A stretch of DNA of 27,574 nucleotides from an uncultured Acetatifactor sp. (GTDB taxonomy: Bacteria; Bacillota; Clostridia; Lachnospirales; Lachnospiraceae), in contig CAJTSE010000030.1 in assembly GCA_910578815.1 (NCBI GenBank), positions 1 to 27,574 of the forward strand, written 5' to 3'. Positions 1 to 6,887 of this stretch are shown here, piece by piece. Below the pieces are notes generated by a model. That model was not told the origin of the DNA. It did no database searches and saw only the letters and a program-made list of their open reading frames with translations. How positions within the stretch are numbered: position 1 is the first letter of the stretch; every line of letters begins with the position of its first letter. The translations under genes were made by a program, and so were the position numbers.

Positions 1-34
1 TGAACTCATAGACTTACCTCCGTATAGCGGTATC

Positions 35-55
35 AAAAGTTGAGACTTAACTTTT
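35..55. repeat. Small inverted repeat downstream of truncated recombinase
   Basis: AAAAGTT (35-41) and AACTTTT (49-55) form a perfect 7-bp stem with a 7-nt loop. It lies beyond the stop of the leftward recombinase remnant and could act as a weak terminator. The A/T-only outer part makes this uncertain. Confidence 0.3.
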
Positions 56-127
56 CATACCATGATAGAAATATAGTCTATTGTCACACATTTTGCCGCC
101 ATAGTCGAGGTACGCACTATCTACCGG

Positions 128-598
128 TTACATTACGACAGGGGATATCCCGCCATTCCATGCATGGTAACCCCACGTTTTCCTCAAGGAGTGACAGGAT
201 ATCTTACCCATAATCCCCAACGTTATTACTGCTGAACGGATAATCCGCCAGGCCTGCACCCGGCTGATGGCCTTGGCGTCTTTCCGGTTGTTGGCAAAAA
301 TGTATTCGCCTCTTCGATGTGGATAGCACTGGCGGAGCGCACCGATGACCTGCTGGTTCAGAGCGATGGTCTTGGACTTGCCAGTTTTTCTTTCTGTGAG
401 CGTTATATGGGTGCGGAATTCCTGTGTTCTCTCATTATACACATCTTCCCATTTGAGTTGTAATAAATCGCTGATCCGGAGTGCCGTGTATGCTCCCATG
501 ATAATCATCGTGTAATTGCGAAGCTGCCCTTTCTTGAGGAAATGCTCCGCCAACGCCCTAAACTGTTTCTTGTCCCTAATTGGTTCTGTTGCTGCCAT
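128..598 (-). pseudogene. Truncated XerD-like tyrosine recombinase
   Basis: This is the catalytic domain of a small tyrosine-type site-specific recombinase, the family that cuts and rejoins DNA through a tyrosine nucleophile. The visible catalytic set is Arg41 (TALRISDLL), Lys71/74 in the beta-hairpin and His136-x-x-Arg139 (CHSLRKTWGYHAW). Related stand-alone proteins of this type run about 180-190 residues and continue after SPVV with an IYNHSS segment and an RRYLG box carrying the nucleophile. Here the frame stops after VVM at 128-130, and no frame immediately beyond restores that box, so the catalytic Tyr and second His are missing. The start at 598 has an AGGGGG ribosome binding site seven bases upstream. 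It is probably an inactive remnant of an older element. A naturally short regulatory form cannot be excluded. Confidence 0.75.
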
Positions 599-610
599 AA
601 TATAAATTTA

Positions 611-657
611 CCCCCTGTCCGTGATACGTTTTGATTGAGCGTATCCTGAGCAAGGGG
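611..657 (-). promoter_or_regulatory. RBS-sequestering leader hairpin of the recombinase remnant
   Basis: In the leftward transcript, CCCCUUG (657-651) can pair with CAGGGGG (617-611), which is the ribosome binding site of the recombinase. An inner GATACG/CGTATC pair (623-628, 640-645) extends the helix. A fold of this kind would hide the start site. Confidence 0.35.
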
Positions 658-767
658 ATTTTAACATTTTAGAAAGTTTGTTACATCCATACCTCGCGTA
701 TGCCCCAAATAATGGTCAAAAAACGCCCGCCGTATCAAATTCATTTTTATAAGAATGTCAGAAATCC

Positions 768-824
768 TTGATATTATACATTTTCAGTGGTAAAATATGT
801 AACAGTATTTCTAGTCTGTTACAT
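768..824 (+). promoter_or_regulatory. Candidate promoter with operator inverted repeat
   Basis: TTGATA (768-773) and TAAAAT (791-796) are separated by 17 nt, a plausible sigma-A promoter reading right. Directly downstream sits a perfect inverted repeat, ATGTAACAG (797-805) and CTGTTACAT (816-824), with a 10-nt spacer. It would cover the transcription start and looks like a repressor operator. A further half-site, TTGTTACATC, lies near 677-688. The first rightward gene starts at 1075, which would leave a long leader. The rest of 600-1074 holds only a small perfect hairpin (AAACATC/GATGTTT, 900-917) and no credible gene. Confidence 0.45.
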
Positions 825-1074
825 CTTGTTTATTTTATGGTTACTGCACCCATTGCTATATAGAAAGCTGCAATATGGCAGTTTGACGTATAAACACAAA
901 AACATCAAAAGATGTTTGCAGGTATAGGAAAATTCTGGTGATGAGGGGGAAAATAAAAATGTTAAATATTTGTCTTTAGACATGGAGAATTATCAAAGGT
1001 AGCCCAAAAGCAATATATTTTCTGCTGCCTGTTGCAAAAAACATCAAAATATAAACAAAAATGGAGAAAATACT

Positions 1075-1296
1075 ATGAGAAGAACATACGCACCTAATGC
1101 AATTATTATTGGAGTTTTAGTCGGGTTGCTTGTTGCCGTCAAGGCCAGCATAGTCTTGGGAGTTATTGTGGGTCTGGTTGTCAGTGCTTTAGGATGGGCT
1201 TTAATCAGAGCCTTTGAGAAAGCAACGAGCCACGCTGTTGATGCGGCCGTTGATACGGCGCAGAAGAAATTCAATGAACATCGGAAGGGAAAATAG
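1075..1296 (+). CDS. Small glycine-rich membrane protein
   Basis: A 73-aa protein of unknown function. Residues 8-22 and 24-45 are two hydrophobic, Gly/Val-rich stretches (GVLVGLLVAV, then VLGVIVGLVVSALGWAL) that should form a helical hairpin in the membrane. The C-terminus (about 46-73) is a charged amphipathic tail ending RKGK. A GGAGAA ribosome binding site precedes the ATG. The next gene follows after a short gap with its own ribosome binding site, so the two are probably co-transcribed and may form one membrane complex. No known family is recognised. Confidence 0.6.
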   Translation: MRRTYAPNAIIIGVLVGLLVAVKASIVLGVIVGLVVSALGWALIRAFEKATSHAVDAAVDTAQKKFNEHRKGK

Positions 1297-1311
1297 AAAG
1301 GAGCATTGGCT

Positions 1312-1806
1312 ATGTGGAAAATAACCATAATTTATTTGCTGGTATACTGTGTATATGGCACTGTATGGGGCGTGGCAGTAAATAAGGTAATAGAAAATAA
1401 AGGCTACCGGGAAAATTGGTTTTGGTGGGGATTTTTCTTTGGCTTTTTAGCTTTGATTGTAGCCTTGACCAAACAGAATGTGCCAAGAACGACCAACGAC
1501 ACAGACTCTTATTTTAAGGATACCAGTTCCGTAGTTGGGAAAGATTACATATTTAAAGGCTTTGGCTATGAGGGGAAAGTTGACCAGGTGCCAGGCGGCT
1601 GGAGGTGCCAGCACTGTGGCAAAATAAATGCCGGTTATGTGGGAACTTGTGGGTGCGGCTGCGATAAATCAGGAAATATGCCGGTCAAGATTACCGAACA
1701 GACACAACCGCCGAAACCGCAGATATTGTACTGCACCTCCTGTGGGAAACCATTGGAAAATGGCTCTAAATTCTGCCGGTTTTGCGGAGTTAAAGCCAAT
1801 AAATAA
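1312..1806 (+). CDS. Two-TM protein with C-terminal zinc ribbons
   Basis: A 164-aa membrane protein with two N-terminal helices (about 3-23 and 36-52) and two cytosolic zinc-binding modules. The first has CQHCGK followed by a CGCGC cluster. The second, at the extreme C-terminus, is a classic zinc-ribbon (CTSCGKPLENGSKFCRFCG) of the zinc_ribbon_2 type. A TTG six bases upstream could extend the frame, but the GGAG site ends two bases before it; the ATG at 1312 has normal spacing. Such ribbons usually mediate protein or nucleic-acid contacts. Its ribbon closely resembles the N-terminal ribbon of the next protein, which suggests duplication or a shared partner. Function unknown. Confidence 0.65.
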   Translation: MWKITIIYLLVYCVYGTVWGVAVNKVIENKGYRENWFWWGFFFGFLALIVALTKQNVPRTTNDTDSYFKDTSSVVGKDYIFKGFGYEGKVDQVPGGWRCQHCGKINAGYVGTCGCGCDKSGNMPVKITEQTQPPKPQILYCTSCGKPLENGSKFCRFCGVKANK

Positions 1807-1835
1807 CAACAAAAAGCAATCAGGGAGGAAAACAA

Positions 1836-2549
1836 ATGCATTGTACATCATGTGGCAGCCAGTTGCTTGCTGATTCGGCTTTCTGTCCCAACTGCGGCAA
1901 GCCATTAGAAAACGTTGGGAATGACGGTTCTTTTACAGAAAAAACGTCAAAACGCAATTCGCATAAATGGCTGGTGGGAGTAGCCGGCATTTTTGTAATA
2001 TTATTTGCGGCGGTCTTCGTTTTTATCGTGCTGAGAGGACACGACCTGTCCGGAACCTATATTAAAAGTTATAATGTTTACTTCTATGTGGACTCCGTGT
2101 CTTTCGATAACAATGGGACATTTACCATGCAGACTGTTAATGGTTCTTTTTATGGGAAATATTATAAGAAGAAGGGAATTTATTACCTTTATCCTGATGG
2201 AGGAACATCTGATAGTGCCAACCCGGTATCGGCTGTCGAAGAAGATCATATGGCATCAGAATATTATTTTACTGCGGAATACATAGCTGACAATACACTG
2301 GAGATCACTATGCTGGGACAGGGTGCTTATGAATATTATTTGCCATGGAGCGGGCAGGCAGCACTATTTTATGGCATGACTGCCGAAGGGGTAAATACTT
2401 ATGAAGAAAGGGAAGACCAGACCGACAACGGAGAAACTGACTATGGGCCTACAAAAAGCACGTCAATGATGGAATTCTATCAGGAGCAACTAGAAGAGAT
2501 GCCTCCCAATGACTGGGGGCGTCCACCAGAAGAGGACATTATAGATTAG
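1836..2549 (+). CDS. N-terminal zinc ribbon, single-TM, extracytoplasmic domain protein
   Basis: A 237-aa protein. Residues 3-21 form a zinc ribbon (CTSCG...FCPNCGKPLEN), residues 45-66 are one transmembrane helix, and the remainder is a probably extracellular domain of about 165 residues rich in Tyr, Gly and acidic residues, ending in an acidic tail. This layout (zinc_ribbon_2, linker, TM, beta-rich outer domain) is common in uncharacterised Firmicutes proteins that may sense or bind at the surface. GGGAGG precedes the ATG. It probably forms an operon with the two genes upstream. The outer domain is not recognised. Confidence 0.65.
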   Translation: MHCTSCGSQLLADSAFCPNCGKPLENVGNDGSFTEKTSKRNSHKWLVGVAGIFVILFAAVFVFIVLRGHDLSGTYIKSYNVYFYVDSVSFDNNGTFTMQTVNGSFYGKYYKKKGIYYLYPDGGTSDSANPVSAVEEDHMASEYYFTAEYIADNTLEITMLGQGAYEYYLPWSGQAALFYGMTAEGVNTYEEREDQTDNGETDYGPTKSTSMMEFYQEQLEEMPPNDWGRPPEEDIID

Positions 2550-2603
2550 TAAAATTAAAGATGTTTTCAATTTAGTAAATAAGACATGGAGAGAATGATA
2601 AAC

Positions 2604-4097
2604 ATGAAAAAACACATATGTATATTATTAGTGAGCTTATTAGCCTTATCATTAATGGGATGCGGCAGTGGCGTTGATGCCGCCGCATCCGCCGAGAAAC
2701 CGGTTGTATATGCAGAACCAGCAGAAACGATTGTATCAGAGGAAAGCGAACCTGCCGCAGAATATACAGATGAAGACACTAGCTTTGACCGTCTGCCGGA
2801 AAATGGTTCGGCGCCATTGGATGAGATGGGGAATGAAGAGAGCGGAGGAACTGTAGAAGAATCAGAATCTGAAATTATTGATGACATACATTGTCGTATA
2901 GAGGACAATGGCTTTGGATATATCACAGCTTATATTTCAGGTACTGGAACTATCCACGAGGAAGACTTTGAAGATTACAGCTACATCCCATCCAAAGTCG
3001 TGGTGGAGGAGGGAATCTTAGGAATTGGGGACGATGTCTTTTCAGGGTGCCTTAATCTTGAAACTGTTATTTTACCAGAAGGACTGAAATCTATCAGGAA
3101 CAATGCTTTTGCAGGATGCCAAAGTCTGAAATCTGTTATTTTACCAGAGAGTTTAGAATCTTTTGGAGATTGTGCTTTTGCAGGATGTCTAGAAAACCCT
3201 TTAGATAAGTTACAAGGCGTATCTAATAGTGAGAGCGACATACATCTCCGTGTGGATGGCGATACTCTTTATCTTTCAGGAACTGGAACTGTGCAGAAAG
3301 GAGACTTTGGTGAGTATAAGCCGATTAACGTGGTAGTGGAGGAAGGAATTACAGGGATTGGTTTGTCTTCCTTCAGTGATTGCAAAAGCTTAAGAACTAT
3401 TACTTTACCAGAAGGAGTGGAGTATATTGGAATAAATGCATTTAGAGAGTGTAACAACCTGACATCAATTATTCTGCCAGAGGGGCTGAAGTCCATCGGG
3501 GGAAGTGCATTTTACGGTTGCAAGGGTTTAACCTCCATTACCCTGCCAGATAGTGTAGTAACTATTGGGGGCTGGGCATTTTACGGATGTAATAATTTGA
3601 CTTTAACATCGGAAACTTTACCTGCGAGCTTGAAATCTATTGGAGAAAAGGCGTTCCTCAGTTGTAGAAGCTTAACGTTTACCAGTCTACCAGGAAAGCT
3701 GAATTATATTGACGGCTGGGCATTTGAAAACTGCGTGGAATTAAAATCTATTATCTTCCCAGAAAGTCTGAGGTTTATTGGATACGAGGCGTTTCAAGGC
3801 TGCGAAAACCTTACATCAATTACCCTGCCGGAAGGATTGGAAATTATTGAAGGTTTGGCATTTAATAGTACATCGCTGGCTTCTGTTGTAATCCCTGACA
3901 GCGTGAAAATAATCGGGGAAAAAGCATTTTCGAACTGTTCTGGCCTGACGGAAGCGACGATTGGTAGAGGGGTGGAAGATTTGGGAAATAATGTGTTCGC
4001 TTCAAACCCAACTTTAACCAAAATCAGGATACCAGAAAGCATGCAGGATGAACTGATCAAATCAGGGACAGATGTATCGCTTGTTGAATGGTACTGA
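2604..4097 (+). CDS. BspA-type leucine-rich-repeat lipoprotein
   Basis: A secreted lipoprotein of about 497 residues. The start MKKHICILLV gives a basic n-region, a hydrophobic core and the lipobox LMGC, with Cys20 as the lipidated residue. An in-frame ATG 18 nt upstream lacks a good ribosome binding site, while GGAGAG precedes the chosen start. After an acidic Glu/Ser-rich linker (about 30-95) come some dozen LRR_5 repeats of the form SIxLPExLxxIGxxAFxGCxxL. The array is interrupted once near the middle by a short segment (HLRVDGDTLYLSGTGTV) that repeats one found before the first LRR block, so the repeats seem to have been duplicated as a block. In this family the repeats bind host matrix proteins, other bacteria or carbohydrate. 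Surface adhesion is likely but inferred. Confidence 0.85.
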   Translation: MKKHICILLVSLLALSLMGCGSGVDAAASAEKPVVYAEPAETIVSEESEPAAEYTDEDTSFDRLPENGSAPLDEMGNEESGGTVEESESEIIDDIHCRIEDNGFGYITAYISGTGTIHEEDFEDYSYIPSKVVVEEGILGIGDDVFSGCLNLETVILPEGLKSIRNNAFAGCQSLKSVILPESLESFGDCAFAGCLENPLDKLQGVSNSESDIHLRVDGDTLYLSGTGTVQKGDFGEYKPINVVVEEGITGIGLSSFSDCKSLRTITLPEGVEYIGINAFRECNNLTSIILPEGLKSIGGSAFYGCKGLTSITLPDSVVTIGGWAFYGCNNLTLTSETLPASLKSIGEKAFLSCRSLTFTSLPGKLNYIDGWAFENCVELKSIIFPESLRFIGYEAFQGCENLTSITLPEGLEIIEGLAFNSTSLASVVIPDSVKIIGEKAFSNCSGLTEATIGRGVEDLGNNVFASNPTLTKIRIPESMQDELIKSGTDVSLVEWY

Positions 4098-4319
4098 TAG
4101 ATGAAAGTAGTGTGGAACACGATTTAAGGATGAGATGGAGACGATGTATTACCTTGGATTTTTCCATGGTATCCCTGTATTTGGAACAATTTCATGATTG
4201 CAGAATATATAGAGGCGTAACGAAGCTTGGATATTGGTTCTTCTTCGTTCTGTACAGTACTGGAAGTCTAATTGTTCCACCTGTCGTCAAAACTCAAAGC
4301 CGCTAAGGAGGTGATGTGT

Positions 4320-4820
4320 ATGGAAGCATTACTTATTTTTGTACCCGGCATTTTTCTTGCAATTTGGTTTGCAGTTTCTGCTGTGCGGGGCAGTAAGAAG
4401 CACTACATGAAAGCCCCACAGCCCACAACGCCAACAAAGTCAAGTCGAGATTGGTGCTCAATTCATAACTCCTACTTTGGAGTCATGGGCACCACGTGCC
4501 CATCGTGTGAAAATGACTTTCACAATGATGTTTATGCAGGAGTCTTCCCGCCTGGAATTGATGAGAGCAACAAAGATCTTTATTTTGTGGAGGATTGGAT
4601 TGCTCTACGTAAGATCGACATGAAGTGGCATAGCGGTGAAATTACTGAACAAGAAGCTATTCGGCAACGTGATGAGTATATCAAAACGGTGATTTTTCAC
4701 CGCATTGCTATTGCCAGAGGTACAGCCCCAGAGGTTCAACAAGCCAAAACTGATGCCAATGCAAAACGTCTCAACAATTACGCTGGCGCGGCGCAATACT
4801 CTGGTATTACTCCCAAATAA
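4320..4820 (+). CDS. Membrane-anchored protein with HxC/CxxC motif and SHOCT-like helix
   Basis: A 166-aa protein of unknown function. One N-terminal transmembrane helix (about 2-22) is followed by a basic linker. A potential metal-binding knuckle follows (WCSIHN, then TTCPSC about a dozen residues on), and then a helical region whose GEITEQEAIRQRDEY segment resembles the short C-terminal SHOCT motif. The start is set by a perfect AAGGAGGTGA seven bases before ATG 4320; in-frame upstream codons lie too close to it or lack a site. The 4098-4304 gap before it holds no convincing gene. Transcription ends at the hairpin at 4852-4898. Confidence 0.6.
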   Translation: MEALLIFVPGIFLAIWFAVSAVRGSKKHYMKAPQPTTPTKSSRDWCSIHNSYFGVMGTTCPSCENDFHNDVYAGVFPPGIDESNKDLYFVEDWIALRKIDMKWHSGEITEQEAIRQRDEYIKTVIFHRIAIARGTAPEVQQAKTDANAKRLNNYAGAAQYSGITPK

Positions 4821-4851
4821 GAGTTCATGGCCGAAGACCTACCTTCAGCGC

Positions 4852-4898
4852 AAAAATCCGGAGTCGTGCCCGAGCGGAAAAGCCGACTCCGGATTTTT
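4852..4898. terminator. Bidirectional intrinsic terminator
   Basis: AAAAATCCGGAGTCG (4852-4866) pairs perfectly with CGACTCCGGATTTTT (4884-4898): a 15-bp stem with a 17-nt loop and a U-run on both strands. It separates the rightward gene ending at 4820 from the leftward gene ending at 4908 and should stop both. Confidence 0.85.
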
Positions 4899-4907
4899 GA
4901 GGGTATA

Positions 4908-5426
4908 CTACCTTATATAATATTTATGTAAAGATTCCGGCAGGACTTTTGCCAGACTTTCTCTAAGTTGTTTCATCTTCCTTGAAATAGCCGAATCGTG
5001 CTTTTCCAGTATCTTTGCCGCCTCTGTTTGTTTCAAATCATTTACAACCAGCAATGTAAGTAGCAAGATATCTCCCTCTCTAAGCGTTCTGAGCCATTCA
5101 ACGATTTCCGGAGTATCTATGTCATCCAGCCAGGCCATATAGTGCCATTCATAGATTTCTACTTGCGGCGCACTGAACTGTTCCAGATAATTCTTAAGAA
5201 GCGGGTTGTTGCCCACGTCTACATCACTGCCATTTTGAAGCTTCATCCCATCATAAGATTGCGTGTGCGTATAGAATTTCCTATTGCTATTAAGTTCATT
5301 CAGCAATATGCGGTGTATGATTCCAATCGTATCTTCCGCTATGCCCTCTGCCCGGCAGGTTGCTGCTATCTGTGCAAATTCTTTTTCCATCTTGTCCCTG
5401 TGGTATCCATAATTGTATCCAGCCAT
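4908..5426 (-). CDS. Sigma-70 region 4-like DNA-binding protein
   Basis: A 172-aa protein. The C-terminal third (about 105-160) has the form of sigma region 4 or a related HTH: EWLRTLREGDILLL, then KQTEAAKILEKHDSAISRKMKQLR, with the recognition helix around residues 143-155. The N-terminal 100 residues are not recognised. Proteins like this are common in clostridial conjugative elements as element-specific transcription regulators. The start at 5426 is chosen because AAAGGGG lies about seven bases upstream; an upstream in-frame extension is Gly/Ser-rich and has no such site. The 60-aa gene lies upstream on the same strand, probably in one transcript from the 5811-5960 control region. Regulation of neighbouring cargo is inference. 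Confidence 0.6.
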   Translation of the reverse strand: MAGYNYGYHRDKMEKEFAQIAATCRAEGIAEDTIGIIHRILLNELNSNRKFYTHTQSYDGMKLQNGSDVDVGNNPLLKNYLEQFSAPQVEIYEWHYMAWLDDIDTPEIVEWLRTLREGDILLLTLLVVNDLKQTEAAKILEKHDSAISRKMKQLRESLAKVLPESLHKYYIR

Positions 5427-5613
5427 AATAAGCCCCTTTCTTTGTGGCGGTGTCCCGCTGGAGCCGTTCTGGCTGAATATCCCTGAAGACGCCAAAACGG
5501 CAGCGCGGAAACACCGAATGTCTTTGTTCGATGCCCGTACTGCCGTCTCAAAGCCCTGATAATCTCAGAACCGCGGTCTCGCGGAAGTATTAAGTTTTTG
5601 CTATTCCTGCTGC

Positions 5614-5796
5614 CTACTTGGCAGAGGGTTCTTCACTGGAAAGCACCTCTATCGGTGTCTCCGGCGGGATGATGATTTGCACAATGTATTTTCCGCGCTT
5701 AATCTCTATCACCCCCTTTTCTTGAAAATATTTTGCTGCCACTCTGCCGATAATGTCACAGATGTCTCTTGTTTGGTTTTTGGGTGTTTGTTTCAT
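5614..5796 (-). CDS. Small conserved-looking protein, function unknown
   Basis: A 60-aa protein, MKQTPKNQTRDICDIIGR onward, with a helix (DIIGRVAAKYFQEKG), a beta hairpin (IEIKRGKYIVQIIIPP) and a short acidic tail. The start at 5796 is fixed by GGAGGT seven bases upstream. That GGAGGT lies inside an alternative ATGGAGGTACAG start, which is therefore less likely. It precedes the sigma-like gene on the same strand and may act with it, for example as a small regulator. No family is recognised. The 118-nt gap downstream (5496-5613) shows no gene. Confidence 0.5.
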   Translation of the reverse strand: MKQTPKNQTRDICDIIGRVAAKYFQEKGVIEIKRGKYIVQIIIPPETPIEVLSSEEPSAK

Positions 5797-5826
5797 AATC
5801 TGTACCTCCATTTGGTTTATTTGCTC

Positions 5827-5875
5827 TAGGCAGGTCTGCCCTGTGCTTAATCAAACTTTAAAGCACAGCTGCCTA
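5827..5875. promoter_or_regulatory. Bulged stem-loop in the leader of the leftward pair
   Basis: TAGGCAG (5827-5833) pairs with CTGCCTA (5869-5875), and CTGTGCTT (5841-5848) with AAGCACAG (5861-5868). The arms are continuous on the right, but the left side carries a 7-nt bulge (5834-5840) that can itself pair with the preceding GGCAG. In the leftward transcript this lies just before the GGAGGT of the 60-aa gene. It could be a leader element or a protein-binding site. Confidence 0.4.
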
Positions 5876-5888
5876 AAAAACTGGGATT

Positions 5889-5936
5889 TTGAGATTATTA
5901 GAGAAAGAAAGAGATTTGTTGAGAATTTTTGAGAAG
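5889..5936. repeat. Five GAGA repeats at exact 10-bp spacing
   Basis: GAGA starts at 5891, 5901, 5911, 5921 and 5931, one per helical turn, three of them within TTGAGA. The array lies between the leftward leader and two rightward promoters, so it is placed to bind a cooperative regulator on one face of the helix or to bend DNA. Confidence 0.5.
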
Positions 5937-5954
5937 AAAATCCCGGGTTTTTTA

Positions 5955-6040
5955 TTGACAAATTTTCCGATATCTCTATTATGCTTGACAAAAACGAACA
6001 TGTGTGCTACAATGGTTAGCATAAACTAACCAAAGTTTAT
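5955..6040 (+). promoter_or_regulatory. Tandem sigma-A promoters with palindromic operator
   Basis: Promoter 1 is TTGACA (5955-5960), 16 nt, TATTAT (5977-5982). Promoter 2 is TTGACA (5985-5990), 17 nt, TACAAT (6008-6013), with an extended TG. The inverted repeat GGTTAG (6014-6019)/CTAACC (6026-6031) abuts the second -10 box, and an overlapping pair ATAAACT (6021-6027)/AGTTTAT (6034-6040) follows. Strong basal promoters with a start-site operator suggest a repressed gene at 6147. Confidence 0.7.
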
Positions 6041-6146
6041 GAACATTACCATTTGTGTCTGACATTACTTTCCAGGATGATTGCGCCATTCGCTTGTGCT
6101 TTTCGGAAGAACGGGCGACAGCACAATCAAAAAGGAGGGTAATTAT

Positions 6147-6773
6147 ATGAGGAAAATGGGTTATAGAATGGAATTTGACAGGGATGAGGAATATCTGATT
6201 GCAAACGTGGATTATGCAGAGCACTTTGATGAACTGGTGTGTTGCGGCAATGACCAGCCACCAATCAGAATCCGGAGCATCCCATATGTAGATGGCCCAT
6301 TTGAGGAGAATGATGATAGATATACAGGTGACCTAAAATCCTTTATCGAATTTCACCCTATCGGGGGAGAATCGCACAGTCTTGTAAACGCCCATGAGAC
6401 CGAAGAAGAGTTCTTTGTTAGGGTTTTATATGGGCAGTCAGAAGACTGGAAACCGGTGGGGGTGTCAATTGATAATGTATGCGCTCAGATTGCTTTGGTT
6501 TACAAAGAGGGCATGGAAGGAATCGGTGGTTATCTGTATCTATTCCCGAAAAAGGACGAAAGCATCAAAATCCTTATAGAGGTTGACCGCCCGGATGGAA
6601 GTACGGAGAAATATCATTTGTATATGGAGGGAAAGCAGGATGTTAACTTAATTGAGCTGACAGAGTATTGGCCGTGGGGGCGTCAGGAAATATATTTCAA
6701 AGGCTATCCTGGGATACCAGAGCATCCTGACAAAAGCTATTTTTATGCCACTGTGATTGAGTACCGAAAATAA
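6147..6773 (+). CDS. Uncharacterised 208-aa cytosolic protein
   Basis: A soluble, acidic protein with no signal peptide or membrane helix, beginning MRKMGYRMEFDRDEEYL. It appears beta-rich, with many aromatic and charged residues and several short strands, and ends ATVIEYRK. No known motif is recognised. The start at 6147 is supported by AAAGGAGGG seven bases upstream; the longer in-frame start at 6081 has no such site. It is a single-gene unit: tandem consensus promoters and a palindromic operator at 5955-6040 before it and an intrinsic terminator at 6797-6830 after it. The operator suggests tight control, possibly by the sigma-like or another local regulator. An immunity-type role would fit the isolated layout, but nothing in the sequence shows it. 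Confidence 0.6.
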   Translation: MRKMGYRMEFDRDEEYLIANVDYAEHFDELVCCGNDQPPIRIRSIPYVDGPFEENDDRYTGDLKSFIEFHPIGGESHSLVNAHETEEEFFVRVLYGQSEDWKPVGVSIDNVCAQIALVYKEGMEGIGGYLYLFPKKDESIKILIEVDRPDGSTEKYHLYMEGKQDVNLIELTEYWPWGRQEIYFKGYPGIPEHPDKSYFYATVIEYRK

Positions 6774-6796
6774 TCTAAATGCAGACACATTTTCTC

Positions 6797-6830
6797 AAAA
6801 GCCATAGGATCCCTGTGGCTTTTTCTTTTC
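6797..6830 (+). terminator. Intrinsic terminator
   Basis: AAAAGCCATAGG pairs with CCTGTGGCTTTT around a 3-nt loop (12 bp with one U-G wobble), followed by TTTTCTTTTC. It ends the transcript of the 6147 gene and separates it from the two-gene surface module. Confidence 0.8.
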
Positions 6831-6887
6831 TGCAACAGGAAAATATGGTAAACTGAATATATTCTTAAATAGGCAGGGGGTGAGGCA

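Noticed and set aside
2981..4120. Antisense ORFs across the leucine-rich-repeat gene
   Set aside because: They reflect the repeated codon pattern of the repeats and have no start signals.
4088..4306. 72-aa ORF after the leucine-rich-repeat gene
   Set aside because: No ribosome binding site, unusual composition and overlap with the end of the preceding gene. A 17-codon ORF within it, starting MYYLGFF, has a weak site but is too short to support.
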